Assembly (NCBI RefSeq): GCF_001499995.1
Contig: NZ_LQIU01000001.1
Span: 62,001-126,000, forward strand
DNA length: 64,000 nucleotides
Source: Mycobacterium sp. IS-1496
GTDB taxonomy: Bacteria; Actinomycetota; Actinomycetes; Mycobacteriales; Mycobacteriaceae
Direction of reading: 5' to 3'
Part shown: positions 1-10,132 of the stretch, one piece after another
Layout of the letters: every line of letters begins with the position of its first letter
Position numbering within the stretch: position 1 is the first letter of the stretch
Made by a program: the position numbers and the translations under genes
Notes under the pieces: generated by a model
What the model was told of the DNA's origin: nothing
Seen by the model: only the letters and a program-made list of their open reading frames with translations
Databases searched by the model: none

Positions 1-263
1 GCCAGGCCGGCCGCCGGCCGGTATCGCCCGTCCTCGCCCTTGGCGACGTAGCGGAACTGAGTGAGCGTGCCGAGAAGCCGGTAGGCGATGGTGCGGTGCA
101 CGCCGACGTAGTCGGCCACCTGCTGCACCGTGAGCCCACTCGGTGCGGTGGCCACGGCCTGCAGCGCCGACAGACCCCTCGCCAGGGTCTGCGACCCCGC
201 CGCGAGTTTGTCGGGCACATTTCCCTCGGCTCCCGTGCCGCCCGTTCCCTTGACAGACGTCAT
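1..263 (-). CDS. IclR-family transcriptional regulator (N-terminal part)
   Basis: Only the first 87 codons are inside the window; the gene runs off the left edge. Starting at the ATG at 263 the translation gives a short Gly/Thr-rich leader, then a winged helix-turn-helix of the IclR type (SQTLARGLSALQAV, LTVQQVADYVGVHRTIAYRLL, then a wing ending GRYRPA). IclR proteins bind an effector in a C-terminal domain that is not visible here. It is divergent from an mhpC-mhpA-mhpB set. In Escherichia coli the mhp activator MhpR is also an IclR protein placed divergently, so control of the downstream run is a reasonable inference. Confidence 0.85.
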   Translation of the reverse strand, partial: MTSVKGTGGTGAEGNVPDKLAAGSQTLARGLSALQAVATAPSGLTVQQVADYVGVHRTIAYRLLGTLTQFRYVAKGEDGRYRPAAGL

Positions 264-372
264 CGTGAGAGTGATGCTCTTAACATAGTGCACATTAGTG
301 AGCGATATTAGCACGCTGCACTACCGCAAAGCGAGAATGACATTTCCACCGCAGAGGGGAGAGCGAGGCTCC
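264..372. promoter_or_regulatory. Divergent promoter region IclR / mhpC
   Basis: This gap lies between the two divergent starts. It holds a small dyad AGAG-N5-CTCT at 268-280 and an AT-richer stretch around a GTGCAC core at 288-293, both plausible regulator contacts. A purine-rich ribosome-binding stretch (AGGGGAGAGCGAGG, 355-368) lies just before the GTG at 373. No clear -10/-35 pair could be assigned. Confidence 0.35.
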
Positions 373-1236
373 GTGGCCGAGCACGAAAGCGTCTGGAGCG
401 ACCTGCAGGGTGTCGCGTTCTCGCAGGGCTACCTCGACGTCCGCGGGGTGCGTACGCGCTACCTGCACGCCGGCGGGACCGACAACCCGGCACTGGTCTT
501 CCTGCACGGGTCGGGCGGCCACGCCGAGGCTTACGTCCGCAATCTCGAGGCGCATGCCGAGCACTTCTCCACCTGGTCGATCGACATGCTGGGACACGGC
601 TACACCGACAAACCCGGACACCCCCTCGAGATCCGCCACTACGTGGACCATCTACGTGCCTTCCTCGATGCCATCGGTGTCGAGAAGGCCCACATCAGTG
701 GGGAATCGCTGGGCGGGTGGGTCGCCGCCCGCCTGGCCGCCGACCACGGCGACCGGGTGACCCGGTTGGTGCTCAACACCGCCGGTGGCTCGCAGGCCGA
801 TCCCGAGGTCATGAAACGCATCGTCACGCTGTCCATGGCGGCCGCCGAGGATCCCAGCTGGGAGACGGTCCAGGCCCGCGTCAAGTGGTTGATGGCCGAC
901 AAGAGCAAGGGATACGACGACATCGTCGCCAGCCGCCAGCGCGTCTACCGCCAACCGGGATTCGTCGCCGCGATGCGCGACATCATGGCGCTGCAGGACC
1001 CCGAGATCCGCGCACGCAACCTGCTCGGCCCCGAGGAGTACGGCAAGATCACCGCGCCGACGCTGGTCGTGTGGACCAGTGACGACCCGACTGCCGACGT
1101 CGAAGAGGGACGGCGGATCGCGTCGATGATCCCCGGGGCCCGGTTCGAGGTGATGCCCGGCTGCGGTCACTGGCCGCAGTACGAGGATCCCAAGACCTTC
1201 AACCGGTTACACGTCGACTTCCTGCTGGGGCGCTGA
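373..1236 (+). CDS. mhpC: Alpha/beta hydrolase, meta-cleavage product hydrolase (MhpC-like)
   Basis: 287 residues from GTG 373; an upstream GTG at 298 is in frame but lacks a ribosome-binding site, whereas 373 follows a purine-rich stretch. Alpha/beta-hydrolase features are visible: oxyanion HG near 45, nucleophile elbow GESLG with Ser about 112, an acid in VVWTSDDP, and His in GCGHWPQ near 267. MhpC enzymes hydrolyse the ring-opened C-C bond made by MhpB. The gene overlaps mhpA by one base (TGATG), and the two following genes are hydroxylase and dioxygenase, which supports the pathway assignment. The exact substrate could be another dihydroxylated aromatic. Confidence 0.82.
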   Translation: MAEHESVWSDLQGVAFSQGYLDVRGVRTRYLHAGGTDNPALVFLHGSGGHAEAYVRNLEAHAEHFSTWSIDMLGHGYTDKPGHPLEIRHYVDHLRAFLDAIGVEKAHISGESLGGWVAARLAADHGDRVTRLVLNTAGGSQADPEVMKRIVTLSMAAAEDPSWETVQARVKWLMADKSKGYDDIVASRQRVYRQPGFVAAMRDIMALQDPEIRARNLLGPEEYGKITAPTLVVWTSDDPTADVEEGRRIASMIPGARFEVMPGCGHWPQYEDPKTFNRLHVDFLLGR

Positions 1237-2930
1237 TGAGGCAGGCCACGACGGACATCGACGTCGTCATCGTCGGCGCGGGCCCGGTGGGGCTGACGCT
1301 GGCCAACATCCTCGGCGGCCACGGCGTGCGCACCGTGATCGTCGAGGAGCGGGCCACGCTGATCGACTATCCCCGCGGCGTCGGACTCGACGACGAGGCG
1401 CTGCGGACCTTCCAGGCGATCGGCCTGGTGGACAAGGTTTTGCCACACACCGTGCCGAACCAGATCCTGCGGTTCTTCGACGGGAACCGCCGACTGCTCG
1501 CCGAGATGGCGCCACCGGACGCGCGGTTCGGGTGGCCAAAGCGCAACGGGTTCGTCCAACCCATGGTCGACGCCGAACTGCACGCCGGATTGGCGCGATT
1601 CCCCCACGTCGAGGTGCGGTGGGGGCAGAGGATGGCCGCATGCGAGCAGACCGCGGACGGCGTGACGGTGCGGCTGGAGGGGGACCCCACGCCGGTGCGG
1701 GCGCGCTACCTGGTCGGCTGTGACGGTGGCCGCAGTGCGACGCGGCGCCTCATGGGGGTGTCGTTCGACGGCACCACCTCGCCGACGCGCTGGCTGGTCG
1801 TCGACATCGCCAACGATCCGCTGGGCCATCCGAACAGCGAGGTGGGCGCGGACCCGGCCCGTCCGTACGCCTCGATCTCGATCGCACACGGGATCCGCCG
1901 GTTCGAGTTCATGATCCACGCCGACGAGACCGACGAGCAGGCCGAGGACCCCGCGTTCATCCACCGGATGCTGGGCCTGCTGGTGCCGCATCCCGAACGC
2001 GTCGAGGTGATCCGGCACCGGCTGTACACCCACCACTCCCGGATCGCCGGCGCCTTCCGGAAGGGCCGGATGTTCCTGGCCGGCGACGCGGCGCACCTGA
2101 TGCCCGTGTGGCAGGGGCAGGGTTACAACAGCGGAATCCGCGACGCGGCGAACCTCGGCTGGAAACTCGCCGCGGTGGTCAACGGCCGTGCCGGTGATGC
2201 GCTGCTCGACACCTACGACGTCGAACGCCGCAAACACGCCAGGGCGATGATCGACCTGTCGACCATGGTCGGCCGGGTCATCTCACCGACCAACCGCCGT
2301 GTCGCGGCAGTGCGCGACAAGCTGATCCGCGGGGCCTCGGTCGTCCCGACCCTCAAGCGCTATGTGCTGGAGATGCGGTTCAAACCGATGCCCCGGTACG
2401 AGCAGGGCGCGGTCTTCCACCCGGAGGCGCCGTCACCGACCTCGCCGACGGGGACCCTGTTCGTCCAGCCGCGCGTCGACACCCGCGAGGAGCAGAACGT
2501 CTTGCTCGACGAGGTGCTCGGCACGGGTTTCGCGGTGCTGTGCTGGAACAACAACCCGCGCGCCCTGCTCGGCGCCGACATCTTCGACCGGTGGAAAGCC
2601 CTGGGCGCGCGGTTCATCGCCGCACGACCGTCGACGCAACTGCACTGGACCGGTCACGACGATCCCGACGTCACCGTGGTCGGCGACCGCACCGGCGCGT
2701 TGAAGGGCTGGTTCGACGCGCACGCCGAATCGGTGCTGTTCCTCCGCCCCGATCGCTGCATCGCCGGCGCCTGCATCGCCCAGCGCGCCCCCGAAGTGAG
2801 CACCGCCCTGTTCGGGGTGCTCCATCTGACCCAGGGAGGAGGCAATGGTCACCATGGCGCAGATCGCCCTGTGCTGCATGTCGCACAGTCCGCTCCTGAA
2901 TCTTCCGGGACCGTCGCGGGAACTCCTTGA
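1236..2930 (+). CDS. mhpA: FAD-dependent 3-(3-hydroxyphenyl)propionate-type hydroxylase (MhpA-like)
   Basis: 564 residues. It is a class A flavoprotein aromatic hydroxylase: GAGPVG dinucleotide motif at 14-19, a DG motif (GCDGGRS) near 163, and the second FAD motif [14 protein letters not shown] near 285. MhpA enzymes insert an ortho hydroxyl into a phenolic ring using NAD(P)H and O2, giving the catechol cleaved by MhpB. Its 3' end overlaps the start of mhpB by 86 bases, which implies translational coupling. The C-terminal ~150 residues form the thioredoxin-like tail usual in long members. The physiological phenol may differ from the E. coli one. Confidence 0.85.
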   Translation: MRQATTDIDVVIVGAGPVGLTLANILGGHGVRTVIVEERATLIDYPRGVGLDDEALRTFQAIGLVDKVLPHTVPNQILRFFDGNRRLLAEMAPPDARFGWPKRNGFVQPMVDAELHAGLARFPHVEVRWGQRMAACEQTADGVTVRLEGDPTPVRARYLVGCDGGRSATRRLMGVSFDGTTSPTRWLVVDIANDPLGHPNSEVGADPARPYASISIAHGIRRFEFMIHADETDEQAEDPAFIHRMLGLLVPHPERVEVIRHRLYTHHSRIAGAFRKGRMFLAGDAAHLMPVWQGQGYNSGIRDAANLGWKLAAVVNGRAGDALLDTYDVERRKHARAMIDLSTMVGRVISPTNRRVAAVRDKLIRGASVVPTLKRYVLEMRFKPMPRYEQGAVFHPEAPSPTSPTGTLFVQPRVDTREEQNVLLDEVLGTGFAVLCWNNNPRALLGADIFDRWKALGARFIAARPSTQLHWTGHDDPDVTVVGDRTGALKGWFDAHAESVLFLRPDRCIAGACIAQRAPEVSTALFGVLHLTQGGGNGHHGADRPVLHVAQSAPESSGTVAGTP

Positions 2931-3795
2931 CGACATCGGGACGGCGCTGGCCGTCGCCCGCGACTTCGTCGCCGAATTCGACCCGGAACTGGTGGTCACG
3001 TTCTCCCCGGACCACTACAACGGGTTCTTCTACAAGGTCATGCCTCCGTTCTGCGTCGGCACGTCCGCGCAGGGCGTCGGCGACTACGGCAGCCACGCCG
3101 GACCACTCGACGTGCCGAAGGGCCTCGCAGAGGAACTGGCCACCGCGGTGCTGGAAGCCGATGTGGACGTGGCGATCTCGGCGAGCATGGACGTCGACCA
3201 CGGCACCGTGCAACCGCTGCAGAACCTGTTCGGCGAGGCGACCGCCCGTCCCGTCGTCCCCGTCTTCATCAACTCCGTCGCCACACCGTTGGGTCCGCTG
3301 CGCCGCTCTCGGCTGCTCGGCGCGGCGATCGGCAGGTACCTCGCGACGCTCGACAAGCGCATCCTGGTGATCGGGTCGGGTGGGCTGTCCCATGACCCCC
3401 CGGTCCCCACCCTGGCGACCGCTCCACCCGCGGCGCTCGACCGCATCGTGCACGGCGCGCCGATGAGCGCTGAGGCGCGAATGGCCCGGCAGTCCGCGGT
3501 GATCGACGCGGCGCAGGCCTTCGCGCACGGCCAGAGTCCGCTGCAGCCGCTCAACCCCGCGTGGGACGCCACCTTCCTGGAGATCCTCGACGAGGGCCGG
3601 CTGTCGGACCTCGACGGGTGGTCGAACGCCTTCATCGCCCGCGAGGGCGGGAACTCCGCGCACGAGATCCGCACCTGGGTGGCCGCTTTCGCGGCGCTGG
3701 CGACCAGCGGTGACTACCGCACCCGGTTCCGCTTCTACCGGGCCGCACCCGAGTTGATCGCGGGTTTCGCCATCCGGACGGCGGTGCTCGCGTGA
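2845..3795 (+). CDS. mhpB: Extradiol (LigB-type) catechol dioxygenase, MhpB-like
   Basis: 316 residues starting at an ATG seven bases after GGGAGGAGG; a second ATG three codons later (MAQIALCC) is possible. The N-terminal CCMSHSPLL, the [13 protein letters not shown] segment and VDHGTVQPL carry the histidines typical of class III extradiol dioxygenases, which use Fe(II) and O2 to open a catechol next to one hydroxyl. Length and motifs match 2,3-dihydroxyphenylpropionate 1,2-dioxygenase. It lies inside the mhpC-A-B run and its stop overlaps the next start (GTGA). The later mhpD/F/E genes are not in this window. Confidence 0.85.
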   Translation: MVTMAQIALCCMSHSPLLNLPGPSRELLDDIGTALAVARDFVAEFDPELVVTFSPDHYNGFFYKVMPPFCVGTSAQGVGDYGSHAGPLDVPKGLAEELATAVLEADVDVAISASMDVDHGTVQPLQNLFGEATARPVVPVFINSVATPLGPLRRSRLLGAAIGRYLATLDKRILVIGSGGLSHDPPVPTLATAPPAALDRIVHGAPMSAEARMARQSAVIDAAQAFAHGQSPLQPLNPAWDATFLEILDEGRLSDLDGWSNAFIAREGGNSAHEIRTWVAAFAALATSGDYRTRFRFYRAAPELIAGFAIRTAVLA

Positions 3796-5558
3796 ACTTC
3801 GACAGGCAGGTCGACGTGCTGGTGGTCGGCTCAGGAGGCGGCGGGATGACGGCCGCGCTGACCGCGAATGCCTGCGGGCTCGACACCCTGGTGGTCGAGA
3901 AGGCCGCGCACTTCGGCGGGTCCACGGCGCTGTCGGGCGGCGGAATCTGGGTGCCCGGCGCGCCGTCTCAGCGCAAAGCCGGCTACACCCCGGATCCGGA
4001 GGCGGTCTTCGGGTATCTCAAGCAGATCACCGGCGGGCTGGTCAGCGATGCGCGGTTGCGCACCTACGTCGACGCCGCCCCGCAGATGATGGAGTTCCTC
4101 GAGAACCTCAGCCCCTGGTTCGAATTCGTGTGGAAGCCCGGTTACGCCGACTACTACCCGGAACTGCCGGGCGGCTCGGAACTCGGCAGCACGATCAACG
4201 TGCCCGCCATCGACCTGCGCGAACTCGGGGACGAGGAACAGCACCTGCTCCAGCCGCTGGCGCTGGCGCCGAAGGGGATCTGGTTCGCGCCCAAGGATCT
4301 TCGCCTCTTCTACCAGGTCCGGCAGAACTGGCGCGGTAAAGCCGTGCTGGTCAAGTTGATCTGGCGGATGGTGCGGGCGCGGGTGTTCGGCGACCGGATG
4401 GCCGCGATCGGCCAGTCGCTGGCCGCGCGGATGCGTCTGGCCATGAAGCAGGAGAACATCCCGCTGTGGCTGAGCGCCCCGATGACCGAACTGGTCACCG
4501 GTCCCGACGGCGAGGTGGTCGGTGCGGTCGTCGAGAAGGACGGGCGCGCCGTCCGTATCGGTGCGCGCCGCGGCGTCATCCTGGCCGCAGGCGGGTTCGA
4601 CCACGACATGGACTGGCGCAGGCAGCATCTGCCGGTGCTGGAGAAGGACTGGAGCTTCGGCAACCCGGCCAACCTCGGTGACGGTATCCGCGCCGGCGAG
4701 AAGGTCGGCGCCGCAGTCGAACTGCTCGACGAGGCGTGGTGGTTCCCGGCGATGTGCTGGCCCGACGGCCGGTTGCAGTTCATGCTCAACGAACGCATGA
4801 TGCCGGCGCAGTTCGTCGTCAACGGCGACGGCAGGCGCTTCATCAACGAGGCCGCGCCGTACATGGATTTCGCGCACGCGATGATCGACGGCCAGCGCTC
4901 CGGCGTCACCCACATCCCGTGCTGGCTGATCACCGACATCCGCTCGTTCCACCGCTACGTGGTGGGCGGCCACCTGCCCATCCCGAAGGTGCCGTTCGCC
5001 CCGGTGCCCACCGGCTGGAAGGTGCCCAAGGCGTGGCTGGACTCCGGCGTGGTCAAGGAAGCCCATTCGTGGGAGGAGATGGCGGGCAAGATCGGCGTGC
5101 CCGCCGAGAACCTGCGCCGGACCGCCGAACGGTTCGACGAACTCGCCCGCAAGGGGCACGACGACGACTTCAACCGCGGTGACAGCGCGTACGACAACTA
5201 CTACGGCGACCCCACGCTGCCGAACCCCAACCTGCACCCGCTGGGCAAACCGCCGTACTACGCGTTCCAGATCATCCTCGGCGACCTCGGCACGTCCGGA
5301 GGCCTGCGCACCGACGAGCACGCCCGGGTGCTGCGCGACGACGACTCGGTGGTGCCCGGTCTGTATGCGGTGGGCAACAACTCCGCCGCCGTGATGGGCC
5401 GCAGCTACGCCGGCGCGGGCGCGACGATCGGCCCCGCCATGACGTTCGGCTACATCGCCGCCAAACACGCCGCCGCCCGACCTCAGTCCGTCTCCAGCCC
5501 ATCACAGGACCACGCTCAACCCAGTCCAGGGCCGTCACCCATCGGAGGTAGCACATGA
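3792..5558 (+). CDS. FAD-binding dehydrogenase, 3-ketosteroid delta-1-dehydrogenase-like
   Basis: 588 residues from GTG 3792, overlapping mhpB by four bases. An N-terminal FAD motif [11 protein letters not shown] is followed by [18 protein letters not shown], and the C-terminus has the second FAD-contacting block [19 protein letters not shown]. This is the architecture of KstD and related fumarate-reductase-fold flavoproteins, which remove vicinal hydrogens next to a ketone. Tyrosine-rich segments ([12 protein letters not shown]) would line the active site. Being embedded among aromatic-cleavage genes it may dehydrogenate an alicyclic ketone rather than a steroid; that is inference. The family is clear, the substrate is not. 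Confidence 0.8.
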   Translation: MNFDRQVDVLVVGSGGGGMTAALTANACGLDTLVVEKAAHFGGSTALSGGGIWVPGAPSQRKAGYTPDPEAVFGYLKQITGGLVSDARLRTYVDAAPQMMEFLENLSPWFEFVWKPGYADYYPELPGGSELGSTINVPAIDLRELGDEEQHLLQPLALAPKGIWFAPKDLRLFYQVRQNWRGKAVLVKLIWRMVRARVFGDRMAAIGQSLAARMRLAMKQENIPLWLSAPMTELVTGPDGEVVGAVVEKDGRAVRIGARRGVILAAGGFDHDMDWRRQHLPVLEKDWSFGNPANLGDGIRAGEKVGAAVELLDEAWWFPAMCWPDGRLQFMLNERMMPAQFVVNGDGRRFINEAAPYMDFAHAMIDGQRSGVTHIPCWLITDIRSFHRYVVGGHLPIPKVPFAPVPTGWKVPKAWLDSGVVKEAHSWEEMAGKIGVPAENLRRTAERFDELARKGHDDDFNRGDSAYDNYYGDPTLPNPNLHPLGKPPYYAFQIILGDLGTSGGLRTDEHARVLRDDDSVVPGLYAVGNNSAAVMGRSYAGAGATIGPAMTFGYIAAKHAAARPQSVSSPSQDHAQPSPGPSPIGGST

Positions 5559-6874
5559 AAATCTCGCTGTTCTACGAATTCCCGCTGCCGCGGCCGTGGT
5601 CGGAGGATGACGAGCACCAGTTGTTCCAGCACGGCCTCGACGAGGTCGAGGCCGCCGACAAGGCGGGCTTCTCGACGGTCTGGCTGACCGAGCACCACTT
5701 CTTGGAGGAGTACTGCCACTCGACCGCGCCGGAGATGTTCCTCGCCGCGGCGAGCCAGCGCACCAAGGACATCCGGCTCGGCTTCGGCGTCATGCACCTG
5801 CCGCCGCCGATCAACCATCCCGCGCGGATCGCCGAGCGGATCGCCACCCTCGACCACCTGTCGAACGGCCGCGTCGAATTCGGCACCGGTGAGGGATCGT
5901 CCGTCGCCGAACTCGGCGGGTTCAACATCGACCCGGCCGACAAGCGCAGCATGTGGGAGGAGGCCCTCGAGGTCTCGATCCGCTGTATGACCGAGGCGCC
6001 GTTCACCGGGTTCAAGGGCGAACACGTCGAGATGCCCGCCCGCAACGTGATCCCCAAACCGCTGCAGAGCCCGCACCCGCCGGTCTGGGTCGCCTGCACC
6101 CGCCCGTCGTCGGTCGGAATGGCCGCCGAGAAGGCCATCGGCGCACTGAGTTTCGCCTACACCGGCCCGGAAGCCCTCAAGGACCGCGTCGACGGCTACT
6201 ACAAGGACTTCGAGGAGAAGGGCACGCCGGTCACCCCGGCGATCAACCCGAACCTGCTGGCCATCGGCGGCGACCTGTCGATGATGGTGGCCAAGACCGA
6301 CGAGGAGGCGCTCAAGCGGCTCGGCATCGGCGGCGGATTCTTCTCGTTCGGGATCATGCACTACTACCTGACCGGTATGCACACACCCGGGCGCACCGGC
6401 GTGTGGGAGCTCTACCAGGACGCGGTCAAAGAGGATCCGACCCTGGCGTACGGACCCGGCCGCGGCGCCATCGGCTCACCCGACACCGTGCGCGAATTCC
6501 TGCGGGGCTACGAGGCCAGCGGCGTCGACGAGATCATCCTGCTGCTCAACCCGCGCAGCCACGAGGGCACGATGGAGTCCATCGAGATCATGGGCAAGGA
6601 GATCCTGCCCGAGTTCATCGAACGCGACGAGAAAGCGGTCAAGGACAAGGCGAAGCGCCTCGCGCCGGTGATCGAGAAGGTCGAGGCCCGTCGCCAGCCG
6701 TCCGACGCGCCCATGTTCGACGAGACGTACTCGTTCGGCGGCCTGCCCACCGGCCGCGGCGGCAAGTTCACCGCGGGCGAGATCCCGGAGGCCATGGCCG
6801 AGATCAACGAGGGCCGGGTGAAGGCCGCCGAGCAGGAGAAGCAGGCCAGGGCCGTCAAGGAAGCGTCGGGCTAG
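5555..6874 (+). CDS. LLM-class (luciferase-like) flavin-dependent oxidoreductase
   Basis: 439 residues; the ATG follows CGGAGG and overlaps the previous stop. The bacterial luciferase TIM-barrel pattern is evident: MKISLFYEF start, TVWLTEHHF, LGFGVMHLPPPINHPARIAERIATLDHLSNGR and GTGEGSS. Such enzymes use FMNH2 or F420 for monooxygenation or hydride transfer. The C-terminal ~100 residues after about 340 are charged (KAVKDKAKRL, EKVEARRQ) and longer than in minimal family members. An NADPH-dependent FMN reductase four genes downstream (8712-9293) could supply reduced flavin, making a two-component monooxygenase; that pairing is inferred from position only. Confidence 0.8.
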   Translation: MKISLFYEFPLPRPWSEDDEHQLFQHGLDEVEAADKAGFSTVWLTEHHFLEEYCHSTAPEMFLAAASQRTKDIRLGFGVMHLPPPINHPARIAERIATLDHLSNGRVEFGTGEGSSVAELGGFNIDPADKRSMWEEALEVSIRCMTEAPFTGFKGEHVEMPARNVIPKPLQSPHPPVWVACTRPSSVGMAAEKAIGALSFAYTGPEALKDRVDGYYKDFEEKGTPVTPAINPNLLAIGGDLSMMVAKTDEEALKRLGIGGGFFSFGIMHYYLTGMHTPGRTGVWELYQDAVKEDPTLAYGPGRGAIGSPDTVREFLRGYEASGVDEIILLLNPRSHEGTMESIEIMGKEILPEFIERDEKAVKDKAKRLAPVIEKVEARRQPSDAPMFDETYSFGGLPTGRGGKFTAGEIPEAMAEINEGRVKAAEQEKQARAVKEASG

Positions 6875-6884
6875 GCCGACTCAC

Positions 6885-7709
6885 GTGGGTGACATCGACC
6901 GGCTGTGGCGTTACGACGGTAAGCGGGTTGTCGTCACCGGGTGCGCGTCGGGTATCGGCGCGCACCTCGTGCGGCAGTTGAGCGAACTCGGCGCCGAGGT
7001 GGTGGGTCTGGACATGCGCAGGCCCGCGGTGGATCTCGACGAATTCGGCGAGCTCGACCTCTCGGACGAGGCATCCATCGATCACGCGGTGGGAACCATC
7101 GGCGGGGACGTCGACGTGTTGTTCAACGTGGCGGGCGTGTCCTCGGGCATCGGCGATCCGCCGCTGGTGGCGCGGATCAACTTCCTCGGCACCCGGCATC
7201 TCACCGAGTCACTGCTGCCGCGGATGCGGCCGGGATCGGCGATCGTCAGCGTGTCGTCGCTCGCCGCGGCGTCGTACCTCGACAACGCGCGCACCACGGC
7301 CGGACTGGTGCAGACGGCCACCATGGAGGACGGGATCGCCTGGTGCGCAGCGCATCCCGAGGAGCTCGCCGACGGCGGCTACCGGTTGGCCAAGGAGGCG
7401 CTCATCCTCTACACCATGCGCAGCGCCGGTCCGCTCGGCGCCCGCGGAGTCCGCATCAACTGCACGGGCCCCGGCGTCACCGAGACGCCGATCCTCGACC
7501 AGTTGCGCACCGCCTACGGACCGGCGTTCCTCGACGACATCCCCAAACCGCTCGGTCGGGTGTCGGATCCGGAGGAGCAGTCCGCGGTCCTGATATTCCT
7601 CGGCAGCAACGCCGCCAGCTACATCACCGGCCAGGTCATCTGGGTCGACGGTGGAAACCTCGCGGGCCGGGTGGCCGCGACCTTGGAAGAGACTTCAGAA
7701 GGGACGTGA
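6885..7709 (+). CDS. Short-chain dehydrogenase/reductase (coniferyl-alcohol-dehydrogenase-like)
   Basis: 274 residues from GTG 6885. The NAD(P) motif TGCASGIG sits near 20-27, VGLDM gives the acidic residue after beta-2, the NVAG element replaces the usual NNAG, and the active site is SVSSLAA with GGYRLAKEAL (Tyr-x3-Lys). The long segment between the active-site Ser and Tyr, carrying ARTTAGLVQTATMEDGIAW, resembles the coniferyl-alcohol/3-alpha-hydroxysteroid dehydrogenase subgroup. It would interconvert an alcohol and ketone in the degradative run. The gene begins ten bases after the luciferase-like gene and ends one base before the next start. Confidence 0.82.
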   Translation: MGDIDRLWRYDGKRVVVTGCASGIGAHLVRQLSELGAEVVGLDMRRPAVDLDEFGELDLSDEASIDHAVGTIGGDVDVLFNVAGVSSGIGDPPLVARINFLGTRHLTESLLPRMRPGSAIVSVSSLAAASYLDNARTTAGLVQTATMEDGIAWCAAHPEELADGGYRLAKEALILYTMRSAGPLGARGVRINCTGPGVTETPILDQLRTAYGPAFLDDIPKPLGRVSDPEEQSAVLIFLGSNAASYITGQVIWVDGGNLAGRVAATLEETSEGT

Positions 7710-7710
7710 C

Positions 7711-8700
7711 GTGGCCACACTCGACGAATTCCGCCGCGCTGGGGACGCGCTGCGCAACTGGGGACGCTGGGGGGAGGCCGACGAACTCGGCACGCTGAAC
7801 TTCATCACCGCGGACAAGGTGGCAGAGGGGGCGCGTCTGGTCCGGCACGGCAAGGTTTTCCCGCTCGGCGTCGACTTCGGCTCGGCCGGCCCGCAGGGGG
7901 CGTTCCAGTACCGGCCCAACCCGATGCACGTGATGACCGTCGACGGCGGCGACGCGAACACGCTGGTGCAGTACGGCCCTCAGTGGTTGAAGAACACCGT
8001 CGCCCAACAGCTCGCCGGGTATTTCGTCGACAACCCCTTCCGGTTCAACGACGACATGATCATCATGCCGTTGCAGGCGGCGACCCAGTGGGATGCGCTG
8101 TCGCACGTCTACTACGACGACCGGCTCTACAACGGGTTCCCGGCCGAGTCGGTGACCAGCCAGGGCGCGTTCCACTGCGGTATCGACAAGGTCGACAGCA
8201 AGGGCATCACCTCGCGCGGTGTCCTGCTGGACCTGGTGCGTCACCGCGGTGCGGACGTGTTCGTCGAACACGGTGAGCCGATCACCCCCGACGAACTCGA
8301 CGAAGTGGTTCGCGCACAGGGGGTTTCGGTGGGCAGCGGCGACATCGTGCTGATCCGGACCGGCTGGTGGGACCGGTTCCTGGAGGCCGGTGACGGCACC
8401 GAACCGTACGCCGGGCTGGACTGGCGCTGCGCGTCGTGGCTGCACGAGCGGGAGGTGGCCGCGGTGGCCGCCGACAACCTCATGGTCGAGGATCCGGTGT
8501 CCGGGGTCGAGGGCACGATCCTGCCGATGCACATGCTGTGCCTGCGCGATATGGGCCTGATGCTCGGCGAGTACTGGGATCTGGGGGCGCTGGCCGCCGA
8601 CTGCGCCGCCGACGGGGTGTACGAATTCCAGCTCATCGCACCGCCGTTACGGGTCACCGGTGCGGTCGGGGCGCCGCTCAATCCGATCGCCATCAAGTGA
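7711..8700 (+). CDS. Cyclase-family metal-dependent hydrolase
   Basis: 329 residues from GTG 7711, with AGAAGGGA upstream. The sequence shows features of the cyclase/kynurenine-formamidase superfamily: WGRWGEADELGTLNFIT at the start, QWDALSHVYYDD (the conserved WDxxxH-like block, a probable metal site), and GDIVLIRTGWWDRF near the middle. Characterised relatives are metal-dependent formamidases and isatin hydrolases that open amide or cyclic substrates. The neighbours suggest it opens a ring or hydrolyses an activated intermediate. No specific reaction can be assigned. Confidence 0.75.
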   Translation: MATLDEFRRAGDALRNWGRWGEADELGTLNFITADKVAEGARLVRHGKVFPLGVDFGSAGPQGAFQYRPNPMHVMTVDGGDANTLVQYGPQWLKNTVAQQLAGYFVDNPFRFNDDMIIMPLQAATQWDALSHVYYDDRLYNGFPAESVTSQGAFHCGIDKVDSKGITSRGVLLDLVRHRGADVFVEHGEPITPDELDEVVRAQGVSVGSGDIVLIRTGWWDRFLEAGDGTEPYAGLDWRCASWLHEREVAAVAADNLMVEDPVSGVEGTILPMHMLCLRDMGLMLGEYWDLGALAADCAADGVYEFQLIAPPLRVTGAVGAPLNPIAIK

Positions 8701-8711
8701 CGGGGGAGACG

Positions 8712-9293
8712 ATGACCGCGATAGACGACGGCCCGCTGGTGGTCGGGCTCGGCGGCACCCTGCGCGCCAACTCGTCGACGGAGCGGGCGGTGCGGTACTG
8801 CCTGGAGGCCGTCGAACGCCAGGGCGGGCGCACCCGGATGTTCGCCGGCCCCGACCTCGACCTGCCGATGTACGCACCGCACCAGCTCGAGCGCACCCCG
8901 GGTGCGCTGGAACTCGTTGCCGCGCTTAGGGATGCCGATGCGGTCGTCGTCGGGTCACCGGGGTACCACGGGGCGATCTCCGGTCTGGTGAAGAACGCGC
9001 TCGACTACATCGAGGATCTGCGGGAGGACCCGCGGGTCTATCTCGACAACACGCCGTGGGGCTGCATCAGCTGCGCGTACGGGTGGCAGGCGGCGGTGAA
9101 CACGCTCGGGCAGTTGCGCTCGATCGGCCACGCGCTGCGGGCCTGGCCGACGCCGCTCGGTGTGGCGATCAACTCGGCGGACGCCATCTGGGACGACGGC
9201 GGAGTGCTGGTCGACGAACCGGTGCGCAACCAACTCGACCTGCTGGCCAATCAGGTGCTGACGTTCGCGCAGGCACACCGGACGGCGAAGTGA
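8712..9293 (+). CDS. NAD(P)H-dependent FMN reductase
   Basis: 193 residues, ATG 8712 after GGGGGAGAC. It is a flavodoxin-fold reductase: GLGGTLRANSSTERAV matches the phosphate-binding loop, and VVGSPGYHGAISGLVKNALDYI is the second FMN-binding segment of the FMN_red family. Such enzymes reduce free FMN with NAD(P)H for partner monooxygenases. The luciferase-like enzyme at 5555-6874 is the obvious candidate partner in the same run. The next gene starts on the last base before its stop (GTGA overlap), so the two are likely translationally coupled. Confidence 0.8.
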   Translation: MTAIDDGPLVVGLGGTLRANSSTERAVRYCLEAVERQGGRTRMFAGPDLDLPMYAPHQLERTPGALELVAALRDADAVVVGSPGYHGAISGLVKNALDYIEDLREDPRVYLDNTPWGCISCAYGWQAAVNTLGQLRSIGHALRAWPTPLGVAINSADAIWDDGGVLVDEPVRNQLDLLANQVLTFAQAHRTAK

Positions 9294-10132
9294 GCTTCCA
9301 GCGCAAGTCGGTCGCCGTCGACGGACTGACCACCGGCTATCTCGAAGCGGGACAGGGCGATCCGGTCGTGCTGCTGCACGGCGGGGAATTCGGCGCCTCC
9401 GCCGAACTCGGCTGGGAGCGCGTGATCGACGTACTGGCCGAGCGGTACCACGTGCTCGCTCCCGACATGCTGGGGTTCGGCCGGTCGGCGAAGGTCGTCG
9501 ACTTCACCGACGGCCGCGGGATGCGAATCCGGCACATCGCCCGGTTCTGCGAGGTCCTCGGCGTGCGCTCGGCGCATGTCGTCGGCAACTCGATGGGGGC
9601 GATCAACCTGCTCGTCGACGCCACGTCCGGGGCGCCGGTGCTGCCCGCCCGCAGCCTCGTGGCGCTCTGCGGCGGCGGGACCATCCAGCGCAACGAGCAC
9701 GCCGACGCCCTGTACGACTACGACGCGACGCTCGACGGGATGCGCAGGATCGTCACCGCGCTGTTCGCCGACCCGTCGTATGCCGCCGACGAGGACTACG
9801 TGCAGCGGCGCTACGAATCCTCCATCGCCCCGGGGGCCTGGGAATCGTTGGCGGCGGCACGGTTTCGCAGGCCCGGTCTGGAGCCGCCACCACCGCCGTC
9901 GGCCACCCGGCCGTACGACCGCATCGCCGTGCCCACCCTGATCGTCGAAGGGGAGCGCGACAAACTGCTGCCGCCGGGATGGGCCGCCGAGATCGCCGGC
10001 CAGATCCCCGGTGCGCGGTCGGCGGTCGTCCCCGCCGCCGGGCACTGCCCGCAGATCGAGCAACCGGCCGCGGTCACCGAGCTGCTCTTCGAGTTCTTCG
10101 CCGACGTCTCCCAACGAAAGGTGTCCGCCTGA
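9290..10132 (+). CDS. Alpha/beta hydrolase, C-C bond hydrolase-like
   Basis: 280 residues from GTG 9290. Nucleophile elbow GNSMG has Ser about 101; the acid lies in IVEGERDKLLP and the His in PAAGHCPQIEQP. The GNSMGG-type elbow and overall length are typical of meta-cleavage product hydrolases (MhpC/BphD/HsaD group) but also of other esterases. It is the second such hydrolase of the run, after 373-1236, so the pathway may have two distinct ring-fission products or substrates. It overlaps the next SDR by one base (TGATG). Confidence 0.75.
   Translation: MSFQRKSVAVDGLTTGYLEAGQGDPVVLLHGGEFGASAELGWERVIDVLAERYHVLAPDMLGFGRSAKVVDFTDGRGMRIRHIARFCEVLGVRSAHVVGNSMGAINLLVDATSGAPVLPARSLVALCGGGTIQRNEHADALYDYDATLDGMRRIVTALFADPSYAADEDYVQRRYESSIAPGAWESLAAARFRRPGLEPPPPPSATRPYDRIAVPTLIVEGERDKLLPPGWAAEIAGQIPGARSAVVPAAGHCPQIEQPAAVTELLFEFFADVSQRKVSA

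Noticed and set aside
288-293. GTGCAC core as a defined IclR operator
   Set aside because: A six-base palindrome is too common in GC-rich DNA to claim; kept only as part of the promoter note.
298-372. Upstream GTG at 298 as start of the MhpC-like protein
   Set aside because: No ribosome-binding site precedes it and the added residues do not resemble the family; GTG 373 has a purine-rich site.
2845-2930. Possible frameshift or misassembly at the 86-base mhpA/mhpB overlap
   Set aside because: Both frames read cleanly, mhpB has a strong ribosome-binding site, and the mhpA C-terminus is a plausible family tail.
3792-5558. Calling the flavoprotein a true 3-ketosteroid dehydrogenase (kstD)
   Set aside because: The FAD motifs fit, but the neighbourhood is aromatic-type and the branch cannot be resolved by eye, so only a KstD-like label is used.
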